Notes: generated by a model from the sequence alone, not told the origin. Numbered from the stretch's first letter, positions 23,556 through 32,440 are shown. The stretch: DNA of 32,746 nt from Bdellovibrionales bacterium (GCA_005808505.1 SYLX01000161.1:1-32746); one strand, 5' to 3'. A program made the numbers and translations.

Positions 23556-24995
23556 ATGGGAACTTGGGATCAATTCTATTTCGTCAGCCTGCCGGTCGCT
23601 TTCTTGCTGACGTTGCTCTTAGTTCCTCCAATTAAAATCATCGCGCAAAAATGGCAGTTTGTATCGAAGATCGACTTCCGTCGTCGAGAGCTGGTCCCTC
23701 GTCCGCTCTTGGGAGGAGTCGCGATTTTCACGAGCTGCTTTGTAGCTTGTTTGATTGCCGGAAATTTACCGCTGAAGATCATGCTCCCTGGACTTATGTT
23801 GGTTTTGATCGGCATGTATGACGATCGCTTCCAAATGAATCCGAAGCTCAAGCTCCTTGGTGAATTCGCAGCCGTGGGACTTTGGCTTTACATGACTCCC
23901 GCGACATCGCTCTTACTCGTCAAAATGGGTTTACCACTTCCGGTTGCTTACGGGCTTCACGCCTTCTGGGTGATTGGAATGATCAACGCCTTCAATATGA
24001 TCGACGGCATGGACGGCCTCGCCTCTGGCGTTGCGGTCTTGGCGTTTTTGTTCTTCGGACTCTTCTTACCTTACGATCTCCAGTGGTTTGCGTGGAGTTT
24101 TGCGGCCGCTAGCGTAGGGCATCTTTTCTACAACCGTCCGCCGGCAACGATCTTCCTCGGTGATTCGGGAAGTCTTCTGCTTGGCTTTGTCCTCGCGGCA
24201 CTCGGTAGCACGCTTGAAACAGATAACTTGAATCCCTCAACGATTTTAGTTCCGCTTTTCATATTGGCGCACCCCGAAGTCGATGCGCTTCTTGCGATGG
24301 CGCGACGTTGGAAAGCGGGAACTCCGCTCTTCCAAGGTGATAAAGATCATATTCATCATAAATTGCGTCGCATCGGGCTTGGACCCTACGGATCACTGGC
24401 GGTGACGTACTTCGCGACGATCTACTGTGGCTTGACGGCGGTCCTTATGGATTCCATCCACGGCCCCGGAAATTTGATCCTCGCCCTTTGTCTTTGTATC
24501 CTCGGCGTCTGCTGCTTGCTCGGTGGCATCTACTTCACCGAGCATCGGCTCGGCGCGCAGTTCTCGCAGTTGGGAACACCTCTCCTTCACCGTTATGTGA
24601 AGTTGACGAAAGATCCAACTCGACCCACAGGCCCTTACCGAGCCGTCATCTTTGACCTCTTGCCTTACTACAAAGAGATTCAAGAACGAGGAGTCGATGA
24701 CCTCAACGCCTTCATCCAGGAATTCTCCTACTGGGTGAACAACACGTTCAAGACGGCGCAGATCGTTCCTTTCGGAGCTTATTCGGTGATCGTCATCGAA
24801 ACTGCCGAGTTCAACCGCGATCAAGTTCTTGTCTCATTCAAGGCAATCGTGACGAACCATCATCTCTTAAAGAACAATGTCGGCGTTCCGTGGGGTCTAC
24901 ACTTCTTCAATGCCTCGACCGATAGCCAGGCGTTTGAGAAGAAATTTGGACTCTTCCAACAGCCTCGCGTGGTGGAAAATAATCAAGCAGCCTGA
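23556..24995 (+). CDS. WecA/MraY-family sugar-phosphate transferase with C-terminal extension
   Basis: 479 residues. The membrane core (residues 1-325) has the family's landmarks: GMYDDRF (Asp89-Asp90), NAFNMIDGMDGLASG (144-158), FLGDSGS (200-206) and the cytosolic HIHH loop (265-268, DKDHIHHKL). It transfers a sugar-1-phosphate, probably GlcNAc or a derivative, from UDP onto undecaprenyl phosphate to start the repeat unit. WecA proteins are usually about 330-370 residues. Here a further ~150 residues follow the last span, soluble and mixed alpha/beta (FDLLPYYKEIQERGVDDLNAFIQEF..., VPWGLHFFNASTD). I do not recognise that domain. GAGG lies just before ATG 23556. The SLBB gene follows after 30 bp. 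Confidence 0.88.
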   Translation: MGTWDQFYFVSLPVAFLLTLLLVPPIKIIAQKWQFVSKIDFRRRELVPRPLLGGVAIFTSCFVACLIAGNLPLKIMLPGLMLVLIGMYDDRFQMNPKLKLLGEFAAVGLWLYMTPATSLLLVKMGLPLPVAYGLHAFWVIGMINAFNMIDGMDGLASGVAVLAFLFFGLFLPYDLQWFAWSFAAASVGHLFYNRPPATIFLGDSGSLLLGFVLAALGSTLETDNLNPSTILVPLFILAHPEVDALLAMARRWKAGTPLFQGDKDHIHHKLRRIGLGPYGSLAVTYFATIYCGLTAVLMDSIHGPGNLILALCLCILGVCCLLGGIYFTEHRLGAQFSQLGTPLLHRYVKLTKDPTRPTGPYRAVIFDLLPYYKEIQERGVDDLNAFIQEFSYWVNNTFKTAQIVPFGAYSVIVIETAEFNRDQVLVSFKAIVTNHHLLKNNVGVPWGLHFFNASTDSQAFEKKFGLFQQPRVVENNQAA

Positions 24996-25025
24996 AGCTT
25001 GGTTTAACCCCGGATACCCTCGGCC

Positions 25026-25517
25026 ATGAAAAAACTGATCGCTTCGACCCTCGCCTTCGCGATGCTCGCAAATATCTCGCTTGCGCGCGCTCAGCTCACG
25101 CCACCGGTGATGGCTGCCGTCTCGGCTCGCGAGTTTTTCGTTGGACGCGATCAAGGCAAGCCGTTGCTCACGGTTCATCTGCTCAATGGTGTTGGATCAC
25201 CGGGCGTTTATCACATCCCGATGGATACGGACTTGGCTCAACTCATCGCGTACGCGGGTGGAGCATCGGAGCGAGCTGACCTCAGCGAGATCACGATTCG
25301 CCGCGGAACCCGTGGCAACTACAAAATTCTGGATATTGATCTGCATAAGTCTTTGAAAGACTCGAATGAGATTTTCAAGCTTCAAGACAACGACGTCGTG
25401 CAAATCGATTCGCAGTTTTCGGCCGAACGCCCCCTCCAATGGGTCGGGATCATTTCGGCCATCGCCTCGGTTGTGCTCTCCGTCTATCTTGTGAAAGACA
25501 TTCAAAACAAAAACTGA
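25026..25517 (+). CDS. Short SLBB-domain export-like protein
   Basis: 163 residues. A signal peptide is clear (MKKLIASTLAFAMLANISLARA, cleavage likely after ARA). Mature residues about 45-125 resemble one SLBB domain: LNGVGSPGVYHIPMDTDLAQLIAYAGGASERADLSEITIRRG, continuing to LQDNDVVQIDSQF. A C-terminal hydrophobic segment (WVGIISAIASVVLSVYLV) would anchor it. The Poly_export domain and outer-membrane helix of Wza are missing. It follows the initiating transferase by 30 bp, suggesting a periplasmic accessory role in polysaccharide export. Its stop abuts that of the convergent MscS gene. Confidence 0.78.
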   Translation: MKKLIASTLAFAMLANISLARAQLTPPVMAAVSAREFFVGRDQGKPLLTVHLLNGVGSPGVYHIPMDTDLAQLIAYAGGASERADLSEITIRRGTRGNYKILDIDLHKSLKDSNEIFKLQDNDVVQIDSQFSAERPLQWVGIISAIASVVLSVYLVKDIQNKN

Positions 25518-26573
25518 TTAAGGATTCGGACCCGGATCCCAATGGATGACCTGTTGCGGGTAGGGCACGGAAATTCCTTCGCGCTTGTAGCGAGCCATGA
25601 TCGCTTTGATGAATTCATGTTTCACGAGACTCACATCTGAGTAACGCAGGCACTGCAAAACGACGTTGAAGTTGATGCTGGAATCCGCGAGTGCCGTGAA
25701 GCGTACGACGGGCTCAAAGTTTTTGTCGCCACCTTGAACACGACCCAAAACTTCACGCGCCACATCGACGGTGACTCTCTCTACGTGCTCTAGATCGCTT
25801 TCATAATCAACGCCGATGGGAACCGAGAACATACTGAAGGTTGTCGGCATATCGAAGTTCTTTAGATAAGCACTCGCGACTTTACTGTTCGGAAGCGTGA
25901 CGGCATCACCAGTTCCTGTTTTGATTCGGGTGCTGCGCCAACCGATGCGCTGAACTTCACCTTCGATCCCTTCGATCGCGACCAAGTCACCGATACGAAT
26001 CGGTCGATCGACCAGCAGATAAAAGCCGTTAAAGAAGTTTCCGAGTGTATCTTGCAACGCTAAAGCAACGGCCAAAGAGCCGATACCGAGTGAAGCTAAG
26101 AGAGGCGTGATCGGAACGCCGATCGTATCCAACACGATCAACAGTCCAAGTACCGAGATAACGACACGAGCGATCGTGAGAAGCAGGGTCCGTGTCGTCG
26201 CGTTCAGGGTCTCGGGCAGAGCTGAGGAGCGGAAAAAAATCGAAATTCCCCGCTCAAGGATCCAGAAGACCGCGAGGATCAACGCGACTTTGACTCCGTA
26301 GCGCATGAGCGGATGCTCGCGCACCAGTTGCGGCGCCGACTGGCCCGCGATCCCGAAGGCGAGAACAACGAGCAAGAGCGACATCGGAGAAGAGATGGCG
26401 CTCAAGAGTTGATTATCCCATTGAGACTCAGTTTTCTCGGCCCATTTTTCTAGTCGTCCCCAAATCAGCTTCTTCACCAAAAAGCCCACCGAGAGAACAA
26501 CTAAGAAAACAACCGTGCTGTAGACCCAAGGATTGACGCCAGTGCCGTTGAACCATTGCTTGATGCTATCCAT
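25518..26573 (-). CDS. MscS-family small-conductance mechanosensitive channel
   Basis: 351 residues, a little longer than E. coli MscS (286). There are about four to five hydrophobic segments, then the pore-lining helix and beta domain: PITPLLASLGIGSLAVALALQDTLGNFFNGFYLLVDRPIRIGDLV, the most conserved MscS block, followed by GEVQRIGWRSTRIKT and LPNSKVASAYLKNF. The cytoplasmic alpha/beta cage ends in GISVPYPQQVIHW, also typical. It opens under membrane tension to release solutes in osmotic downshock. The gene lies 24 bp downstream of the winged-helix gene on the same strand and may be co-transcribed. Confidence 0.93.
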   Translation of the reverse strand: MDSIKQWFNGTGVNPWVYSTVVFLVVLSVGFLVKKLIWGRLEKWAEKTESQWDNQLLSAISSPMSLLLVVLAFGIAGQSAPQLVREHPLMRYGVKVALILAVFWILERGISIFFRSSALPETLNATTRTLLLTIARVVISVLGLLIVLDTIGVPITPLLASLGIGSLAVALALQDTLGNFFNGFYLLVDRPIRIGDLVAIEGIEGEVQRIGWRSTRIKTGTGDAVTLPNSKVASAYLKNFDMPTTFSMFSVPIGVDYESDLEHVERVTVDVAREVLGRVQGGDKNFEPVVRFTALADSSINFNVVLQCLRYSDVSLVKHEFIKAIMARYKREGISVPYPQQVIHWDPGPNP

Positions 26574-26597
26574 GGTCGAGAGGCTACTTGCGGAAGT

Positions 26598-27407
26598 CTA
26601 CAGCGTCAACCGCCCGCCCTCATCACCTGATTTCGCCAGACGCTGCAGGGTTTTCACGTAATCTTGTAGATATTCCTTCATCGACGACCAAAGGAAGTCT
26701 GCTCGATGGAGATTCCCGACAGTGAGCTCCCACTGTCTAAGCGGCGGTGGCACTTCGCGGAAAAGCTCCGACATTGGCTTCTGGCTGTTTAAATCGTACG
26801 GATAACGACTTTCGACGGCGGCAATGAGCTCATCGACCTTTGCGCCCTGAGCTGAAAGTTTCATCGCTAGTGCGTGAGCACCCTTCGTATCCTGAATGCG
26901 ACTCTCCAACTTTTTAATTTCGAGCTGGGTTGCGCGAATCTGTTGCTCAAGCAGTTCGCGATGATCGAGCAAAGCTTCCAGTTCAACTTGGAACGATCGC
27001 GGGAGCCGATTTTCTTTCTGCGCAACAAGCTCTTTCAATCGTTCGCCGTAGGTGCGCGCGAAGAAGTAGACAAAAAAGAATTGCTCAATCGGTGAGCCCA
27101 CCGGCACGTGCGTCAACTGGCTCACCAATTCCAGTAATCCAGTGCGTGTCAGTTGATAGGAAGGCGCTCTTTGTTTTCCAACGCGCGAGGCATGACCAGA
27201 TTTCACGAGGCCTTCGAGATAGCGAGAGATCTGTGTGTTATGGATAGTTTCGTCGACACCTTTTGTTGTCGCATCCATCCAATTCAGAAAGAGTCCGAGT
27301 AAGAATCGAACATCCTTTTGCCGGAAGCCATTTTCCGGTGCATTCGAATGCGCACCCAGCGCTGCCGCAACGAAATAGACCCGATAAATCGAAAATAAAT
27401 CCACCAT
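26598..27407 (-). CDS. Winged-helix/coiled-coil protein divergent from pspA
   Basis: 269 residues from ATG 27407; the frame continues upstream with weak alternatives, and the start is chosen by position only. Residues about 30-95 look like a winged helix (NTQISRYLEGLVKSGHASRVGKQRAPSYQLTRTGLLELVSQL) with the recognition segment and wing of PadR/MarR-like folds. From about 120 to 190 it is helical and probably coiled coil (RELLEQQIRATQLEIKKLESRIQD). The C-terminus (FREVPPPLRQWELTVGN...) is not recognised. It is not a known Psp regulator such as PspF or PspC. Its position divergent from the pspA-like gene suggests it may sense or regulate envelope stress, but this rests on context alone. Confidence 0.6.
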   Translation of the reverse strand: MVDLFSIYRVYFVAAALGAHSNAPENGFRQKDVRFLLGLFLNWMDATTKGVDETIHNTQISRYLEGLVKSGHASRVGKQRAPSYQLTRTGLLELVSQLTHVPVGSPIEQFFFVYFFARTYGERLKELVAQKENRLPRSFQVELEALLDHRELLEQQIRATQLEIKKLESRIQDTKGAHALAMKLSAQGAKVDELIAAVESRYPYDLNSQKPMSELFREVPPPLRQWELTVGNLHRADFLWSSMKEYLQDYVKTLQRLAKSGDEGGRLTL

Positions 27408-27616
27408 GATATACATTGTAACAAAAAGGCGTGCCGAATCCACCTAATCCATGATTGAGACAGATTCAATATTCACTACACATTCCATGTATTTACTGCC
27501 CTAACCCGAATCGCCCTTTAGAACTCAATTACTTTGTAACTTCCAAGCGTCCCTGCTTGTTTCCCAGAGACCTAAACTGAAGACACGACACAATGTCGCA
27601 ATTCAGAGGAGGACTC
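27408..27616. other. Divergent intergenic region between the winged-helix and pspA-like genes
   Basis: 209 bp. It holds a weak inverted repeat ATTGA/TCAAT (27454-27470, 7-nt spacer) and a minus-strand TACAAT near 27416-27421 that could act as a -10 for the winged-helix gene, without a good -35. The pspA-like start has a strong GGAGGA. No clear sigma54 site was found for pspA. Confidence 0.4.
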
Positions 27617-28285
27617 ATGAACACGATTCGCAGACTCTCAGCCACCATCTCGGCCCAAATCAATGGAATCATCGACCAGCTTGAGAACCACGAAGCCGTC
27701 GCAAACATCGCGCTCAATGATGTGCGTGAATCAATGATGAACGCAAAATTTCAAGTCCGTCGAATCCAAGATGAACAGCGCGTGTTCGAACACAAACTCC
27801 AAGCCCTCAGAAAAGAAGAATCCATCTGGAAAGAACGTGCGCTTCGCTGCGAGAAGGACGATCGCGAACGCGCACTCGAATGCGTGCGCCGACTCACAAA
27901 AGCACGCGAGGAAATTTCTGCGCTCTCCCAACAGCTTTCAGATCACCGCGAGCTCGAGCGACAAATGAGCGTCGACGTTAAAAAGATCGAGACCAAATTC
28001 GAAGAGCTTAAACGAAAAAAGAGTCTGCTCACCGCTCGCGAATCGCGGGCGAGTGCCATGCAAACCCTCAATGCTCAGAAAAATTCGATTGATCCCGGCG
28101 GCGTCTTTGACCGGTGGGAACAACAAATCCTGCGCTCCGAAGTTGAAGGCGATCTGAGCGAGAGCCTATCAGCTGAAAGAGCCGACGCATTCACCACCGA
28201 ATTTTCAAATGAAGAAGAACGTCGCGCCCTCGAAGAAACCCTTGAGTCTTTACTCAGAGACTCAGGCAAACACGACTCTCAGTAA
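27617..28285 (+). CDS. pspA: PspA/IM30-family membrane-stress protein
   Basis: 222 residues from ATG 27617, chosen for the GGAGGA 3 nt upstream (an in-frame ATG at 27593 lacks one). The N-terminus TIRRLSATISAQINGIIDQLENHEAVANIALNDVR is the amphipathic helix and first coiled coil of PspA/Vipp1, followed by long heptad helices to about residue 150. PspA proteins polymerise on damaged inner membrane. It lies 29 bp upstream of a polytopic membrane protein and divergent from a winged-helix gene; no PspB/C/F is present. It is shorter in the tail than E. coli PspA only slightly, and assignment rests on length and helix pattern. Confidence 0.82.
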   Translation: MNTIRRLSATISAQINGIIDQLENHEAVANIALNDVRESMMNAKFQVRRIQDEQRVFEHKLQALRKEESIWKERALRCEKDDRERALECVRRLTKAREEISALSQQLSDHRELERQMSVDVKKIETKFEELKRKKSLLTARESRASAMQTLNAQKNSIDPGGVFDRWEQQILRSEVEGDLSESLSAERADAFTTEFSNEEERRALEETLESLLRDSGKHDSQ

Positions 28286-28314
28286 TTGATTAAAACTCGG
28301 AAAGGAAGAAAGCC

Positions 28315-29661
28315 ATGACACCCAACGAACAACAAAAACAAAACGTGGAACCTCAAACTTCGACCGGTCGCTTAAGTAAGTCTCTCCGGTGGCTCGGTGC
28401 GGCTTCGCTCGTGATGTCGGCCGTTGTTTTCATGCTCCAGGGAATCAATGCGCTCTCTTCTTTTGAGCGCTTTCTCTCGTTTGGAGTTGTTTCGGCCGGC
28501 CTAGGCATTCTCGGCCTCTTCGCTGGAACTAAAGTGAAAGAAACCAAAAGTGCGCGGACGTTCTTAGGACTAGCCGCTGCCGCCACACCGGTCCTTTTCT
28601 CTCAAGTGGGTGCGATGATCCATTCACTCCTTAATCCCGGAACAGCTTCTTCGATTCCCTCAGCCTTCTTGGTCACGGCTCCATCTGCAGGAGCCGCCGC
28701 AATTTCGACTGCGCTTGCGCTCATCATCATGACTCCGATTCTCTACATCGGCTTTTCGGTGTTCTTTCGCGACCGAGCACAAGATCTCGTGCTGTTGATG
28801 ATCATCGGTTCTGCACTATTACTCGCTCCCTGGCGCACACCTTTATCCACGACCGTTTTGGTTCTCTTCGAAACTTTTGTTCTCTCTACTTACGCTGCTC
28901 GTCGCATGCGCGCTCGTCATGCCACTAATGATTTCGACTCATTGGTAGCGGGGCTTCTTCCTACAATTCCTGTGATGATCATGATTGGTCGTTCACTCTT
29001 CTATGGATTCTCCGGGGAAATGTTTGGAAGCATCGCACTTTTCTTCGCATCACTTCTGCTTGTCATGATTCCCGCTCTTTGGGTGAGCGCTCGTCAACAT
29101 GCGGGCTTCGAGACACCCGGCATCCTTCTCGCCGTCTGCGCTTGGTTGGGCTTCACGCACGAAATCCATAATCTTGCCGAAGCAGGATTCATGTTTACGC
29201 TCTTTCCGGCTGCGGTTCTTATTTTGCTGACGCCCTCGTCATTCCGTAAACGTAACGTTGCGCTTGCCCCTTTCGCGACGATCGCGCTCTACTTCTCGCT
29301 CTTTGCGACCGTCGTTAGCCATTGGTCTCCAAGCGTTGCGTTGACTTTGGTGATCATGGGATCAGCCGCGGCCGTTCTCGGGTTCACTCAACGTCAATCG
29401 CTGGCGTTTACTTCGGGTCTCGTGACGTCTTCGTTTGGCGCCGCGTACTTCGTTCTTCAGAGCGCTCGACTCTTCGTGAGCATGCCTTGGGTCTCGCTTG
29501 CGGGCCTTGGAGTCATCGTAATCTTACTGGCCGCGTGGCTCGAAAAGAATCAATCGAAGCTCGCTGGACTTAAATCGCGTTTTGATGCGCACTTTCAAAG
29601 CCCTCGTTCTGCACAAGGAAGCGTAGAAAACGTTTCAACCTTCGTTTCGAAAATTCAATAA
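28315..29661 (+). CDS. Polytopic membrane protein co-transcribed with pspA
   Basis: 448 residues. A polar N-terminus (~20 residues) leads into about 12 hydrophobic segments, several very rich in Ala/Leu, and a polar C-terminal tail (FDAHFQSPRSAQGSVENV). No catalytic motif is evident and I do not recognise the family. AAAGGAAG upstream of ATG 28315 and the 29-bp gap place it in one operon with the pspA-like gene. It may be a membrane anchor or sensor for the PspA homologue; this is an inference. Confidence 0.65.
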   Translation: MTPNEQQKQNVEPQTSTGRLSKSLRWLGAASLVMSAVVFMLQGINALSSFERFLSFGVVSAGLGILGLFAGTKVKETKSARTFLGLAAAATPVLFSQVGAMIHSLLNPGTASSIPSAFLVTAPSAGAAAISTALALIIMTPILYIGFSVFFRDRAQDLVLLMIIGSALLLAPWRTPLSTTVLVLFETFVLSTYAARRMRARHATNDFDSLVAGLLPTIPVMIMIGRSLFYGFSGEMFGSIALFFASLLLVMIPALWVSARQHAGFETPGILLAVCAWLGFTHEIHNLAEAGFMFTLFPAAVLILLTPSSFRKRNVALAPFATIALYFSLFATVVSHWSPSVALTLVIMGSAAAVLGFTQRQSLAFTSGLVTSSFGAAYFVLQSARLFVSMPWVSLAGLGVIVILLAAWLEKNQSKLAGLKSRFDAHFQSPRSAQGSVENVSTFVSKIQ

Positions 29662-29685
29662 TAAACATGAACAGCGAGGTTTGTT

Positions 29686-31548
29686 ATGTCGATGAAGTTG
29701 ATCACCCGAGATGGAAAGTTTGCGCCGCTGTTTTGGACCCAGTTCCTGGGCGCACTGACGGACAATTTTTTGAAGAACGCTTTGGTTGTCCTCGTGACGT
29801 TCAAAGGAGCAACGGTTGCAGGCTTAGACGCAGGTTCCGTGGTCGCGCTCTCGGGCGGTCTCTTCGTTCTTCCGTTCTTCCTCTTGTCGCCCCTTGCGGG
29901 ACAAGTGGCTGACAAACTCGAGAAATCGCGTTTGATCCGCATCACGAAAATTTGGGAAGTTTTGATCATGCTCGTTGGGTGCGCGGGATTCTACTTCCAC
30001 AACTTCGTGCTGTTGCTCTCCGTTTTATTCTTAGCGGGCGTTCAGGCAACGTTGTTTGGTCCGGTGAAGTACAGCATTCTTCCTGATCTTGTCGCCAAGG
30101 ATGATTTGGTGTCTGCCAATGCTTACATCGAGCTTGGTACTTTTCTCGCCATTCTAGTCGGCACCATAGGTGGGGGAATCTTGATTTCGCTTCCAGGCGG
30201 AGAGCTATGGATTTCGGTCGCTCTTCTGGTTCTCTCAGTCTTAGGACTCATCTCGGGCTGGAGGGTGAAGCCAGTTCCGGCAGCTTGCCCAGACCTCGCC
30301 GTGAGTTTCAATCCAATTCCTACCTTTCGTTCGACCTTCACGATCTTGCGTGAGAAAAAGGCCATCTTCAATTCCGTGCTTGGCATCTCATGGTTTTGGT
30401 TCTTCGGCGCAGCCGTTCTTTCTTTGCTGCCCGTTTATTGCAAAGACTACCTCGGCGCCGGCGAGCAGGTCGTGACGTGTTTTCTTGCGATGTACACGAT
30501 CGGAATTGGCATTGGATCCATCGCTTGCGAGAAATTGTCGTTCAAGCGTGTTGAGATCGGCTTGGTTCCGATCGGTTCGATCGGGATGACGATCTTTCTT
30601 CTCGATCTTTTCTTCGCGCGCCCCGATTGGATTCCGGATGCTGGGAAACTTCTGACATTCACCGAATTTCTTCAAACTTCGGTTGGTCCGCGCCTCCTCA
30701 TCGACTTTTTAATGATGTCGGTGTTCGGTGGCTTCTTCATTCTTCCGCTTTACACTTTGATTCAAGAGCGTAGCCACCCTGAATCTCGCTCGCGTGTGAT
30801 CGCAGGCAATAACATCATCAACGCCGTCTTTATGGTAGCTTCGGCGTTAGTGGTCATGGCTTTCCACCATTATCACCTGACTTATCCACAAATCTTTTTG
30901 ATCCTCGGCTTCGCCAATCTTGCAGTGGCGATTTACATCTACTCCATCGTCCCGGAATTCGCGCTTCGGTTTCTTGCATGGATCCTCGCGCGCCTGATGT
31001 ATCGATTGGGCGTGAAAGGCGAGCACAACATCCCGACAGAAGGTCCCGCAATACTCGTCTGTAACCACGTTAGCTTTTCGGATTGGTTGATCATCTCGGC
31101 GCTCGTGAAGCGACCCGTGCGCTTCATCATGTACTACAAATTTTTTGAGATTCCTTTGCTGCGCTACTTGATGAAACAGGCCAAGGTCATCCCGATTGCT
31201 GGAGCAAAGGAAGACCCTGCGTTGCTCGAAGCGGCTTACGATCAAGTCTCCAGGGACCTTCGCGATGGCGAGATCATCTGCATCTTCCCGGAAGGCCAAA
31301 TCACCCGGGACGGTAACTTGAATCCATTTAAGTCGGGCATCGAAAAAATGCTCGCGCGCGATCCTGTCCCTGTAGTGCCGATGGCACTGAAGGGTTTGTG
31401 GGGCAGCTTCTTTAGCTTCGGGCGTGGTCGCGCATTTATGAAACTTCCTCGCGGTTTCTTTCATAAAGTCGAGCTCGTCATTGGTAAGCCGGTTTCGGCT
31501 TCGGAAGCAAAAGCGGAATCACTCCACACGAAGGTCGCTGGCCTTTGA
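29686..31548 (+). CDS. MFS transporter-PlsC acyltransferase fusion (LplT-like)
   Basis: 620 residues. Residues about 1-430 are an MFS transporter of the LplT type: FWTQFLGALTDNFLKNALVVL at the start, LSPLAGQVADKLEKSRLIR (the MFS loop motif) and FGPVKYSILPDLV. The C-terminal ~190 residues are a PlsC acyltransferase with NHVSFSD (His461 and Asp466 of HX4D) and FPEGQITRDG. In LplT-Aas systems an additional acyl-ACP synthetase domain follows; it is absent here. A likely job is flipping a lysophospholipid inward and re-acylating it, or other phospholipid remodelling. GAGGT precedes ATG 29686. It converges on the broken HNH gene with a 4-bp gap. Confidence 0.88.
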   Translation: MSMKLITRDGKFAPLFWTQFLGALTDNFLKNALVVLVTFKGATVAGLDAGSVVALSGGLFVLPFFLLSPLAGQVADKLEKSRLIRITKIWEVLIMLVGCAGFYFHNFVLLLSVLFLAGVQATLFGPVKYSILPDLVAKDDLVSANAYIELGTFLAILVGTIGGGILISLPGGELWISVALLVLSVLGLISGWRVKPVPAACPDLAVSFNPIPTFRSTFTILREKKAIFNSVLGISWFWFFGAAVLSLLPVYCKDYLGAGEQVVTCFLAMYTIGIGIGSIACEKLSFKRVEIGLVPIGSIGMTIFLLDLFFARPDWIPDAGKLLTFTEFLQTSVGPRLLIDFLMMSVFGGFFILPLYTLIQERSHPESRSRVIAGNNIINAVFMVASALVVMAFHHYHLTYPQIFLILGFANLAVAIYIYSIVPEFALRFLAWILARLMYRLGVKGEHNIPTEGPAILVCNHVSFSDWLIISALVKRPVRFIMYYKFFEIPLLRYLMKQAKVIPIAGAKEDPALLEAAYDQVSRDLRDGEIICIFPEGQITRDGNLNPFKSGIEKMLARDPVPVVPMALKGLWGSFFSFGRGRAFMKLPRGFFHKVELVIGKPVSASEAKAESLHTKVAGL

Positions 31549-31552
31549 TTCG

Positions 31553-32440
31553 TTAGTGAACGACGTAGCTACGCTGCTGATCTCTCACGGTTCGGAAATG
31601 ATCCATATGCGCGCGCCCGAAGATTTGTTCCGCCGCATGCATGTTGTGCTGGCGGCAGAGGCATCTCAGGTTGTTGAGCGCGTTCGTGCCTCCTTTTGCC
31701 TTTGGGATGATGTGATCCACTTGCAAATTATGTGTTGAGTTGCAACGTTGACCGGTCACGGGATCAACGTACTCGCAGGTCTGGGCTCTTTGGATGACGT
31801 AGCGGCGGAGTTTCTTTGCGACGGACTTCGCAGCGGTTTCGCGGGGCGTCTCTTTTGTCTCGAGTTTTGCGAGGAGTGCGGTGAAGGCTTCGTCGAGAAC
31901 TTCGGCGGAGCTCTGGGTGCCGAGAAGTTCTTTGAGGCGTTCGAGTTTGGCGCGGGTTTGAGCTGGGAGATCCGTTGTTAGTCGTGAGTGGTCCTCGTTG
32001 AGCATGCGTAGTGAGTCCTTACCGGTGTTGGTTTCGGGGAACTCGGCTGCGAGAAGTTGTTCGGTTTGAGCGGAAGTTTTTCATTGGATCTTTGCGACGA
32101 GTTCTTTCTTGGCTTCTTTGGTCATGCGTTGTCCTGTGCGCTTCTCTTCTTTGCGTACAACCGTTGCAACCTGAGTGAGTGTCGTGAGGTTCACGTCTCC
32201 GCGAGTGAACTTCTCTTCAGGTACGAGCGCGAGAAGCCGCGAGGCTTGAACTCTACGATGTGCTGCGGACTCTGAGAACTTGTGTCGTTTGATGAGCCAG
32301 TCATAGATGGAGCCGAAGCCAAGTACGACGAAGTGGCGCTCCTTTTCACAAGCTGCGATTCCAACTAGAACTTTGTGTGTTGCTTCATTCGAACGACGAA
32401 CATCATGAGCAAACTCCGCATCGAACTTGTGTGCATCCAT
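31553..32440 (-). pseudogene. HNH endonuclease gene interrupted by an in-frame TGA
   Basis: The minus-strand frame from ATG 32440 (GGAGGTGCGAG just upstream) runs for 119 codons and stops at TGA 32081-32083 (codon 120). The same frame continues for another 175 codons with clearly related sequence, LNEDHSRLTTDLPAQ and the HNH core CEYVDPVTGQRCNSTHNLQVDHIIPKAKGGTNALNNLRCLCRQHN, to the stop at 31553. So one substitution-type nonsense codon splits an approximately 295-residue protein. The intact form looks like the multi-copy HNH proteins common in Bdellovibrio-type genomes: a helical N-terminal part and a C-terminal nuclease domain. The downstream part could be re-initiated at ATG 32005. Read-through or a sequencing error would restore it. 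Confidence 0.75.

Noticed and set aside
27422-27436. Sigma54-like element (CGGCACG...TTTTG) on the minus strand upstream of the winged-helix gene
   Set aside because: The -24 part fits, but the -12 GC is TG and it points away from pspA, and the implied transcript start would be at the ORF start.
30847-31464. Minus-strand open frame (205 codons) opposite the PlsC domain
   Set aside because: It lies opposite clear acyltransferase motifs and has no recognisable protein features.
32081-32083. Selenocysteine insertion at the TGA of the HNH gene
   Set aside because: No SECIS-like hairpin was evident by eye and HNH proteins are not known selenoproteins; a nonsense change is simpler.
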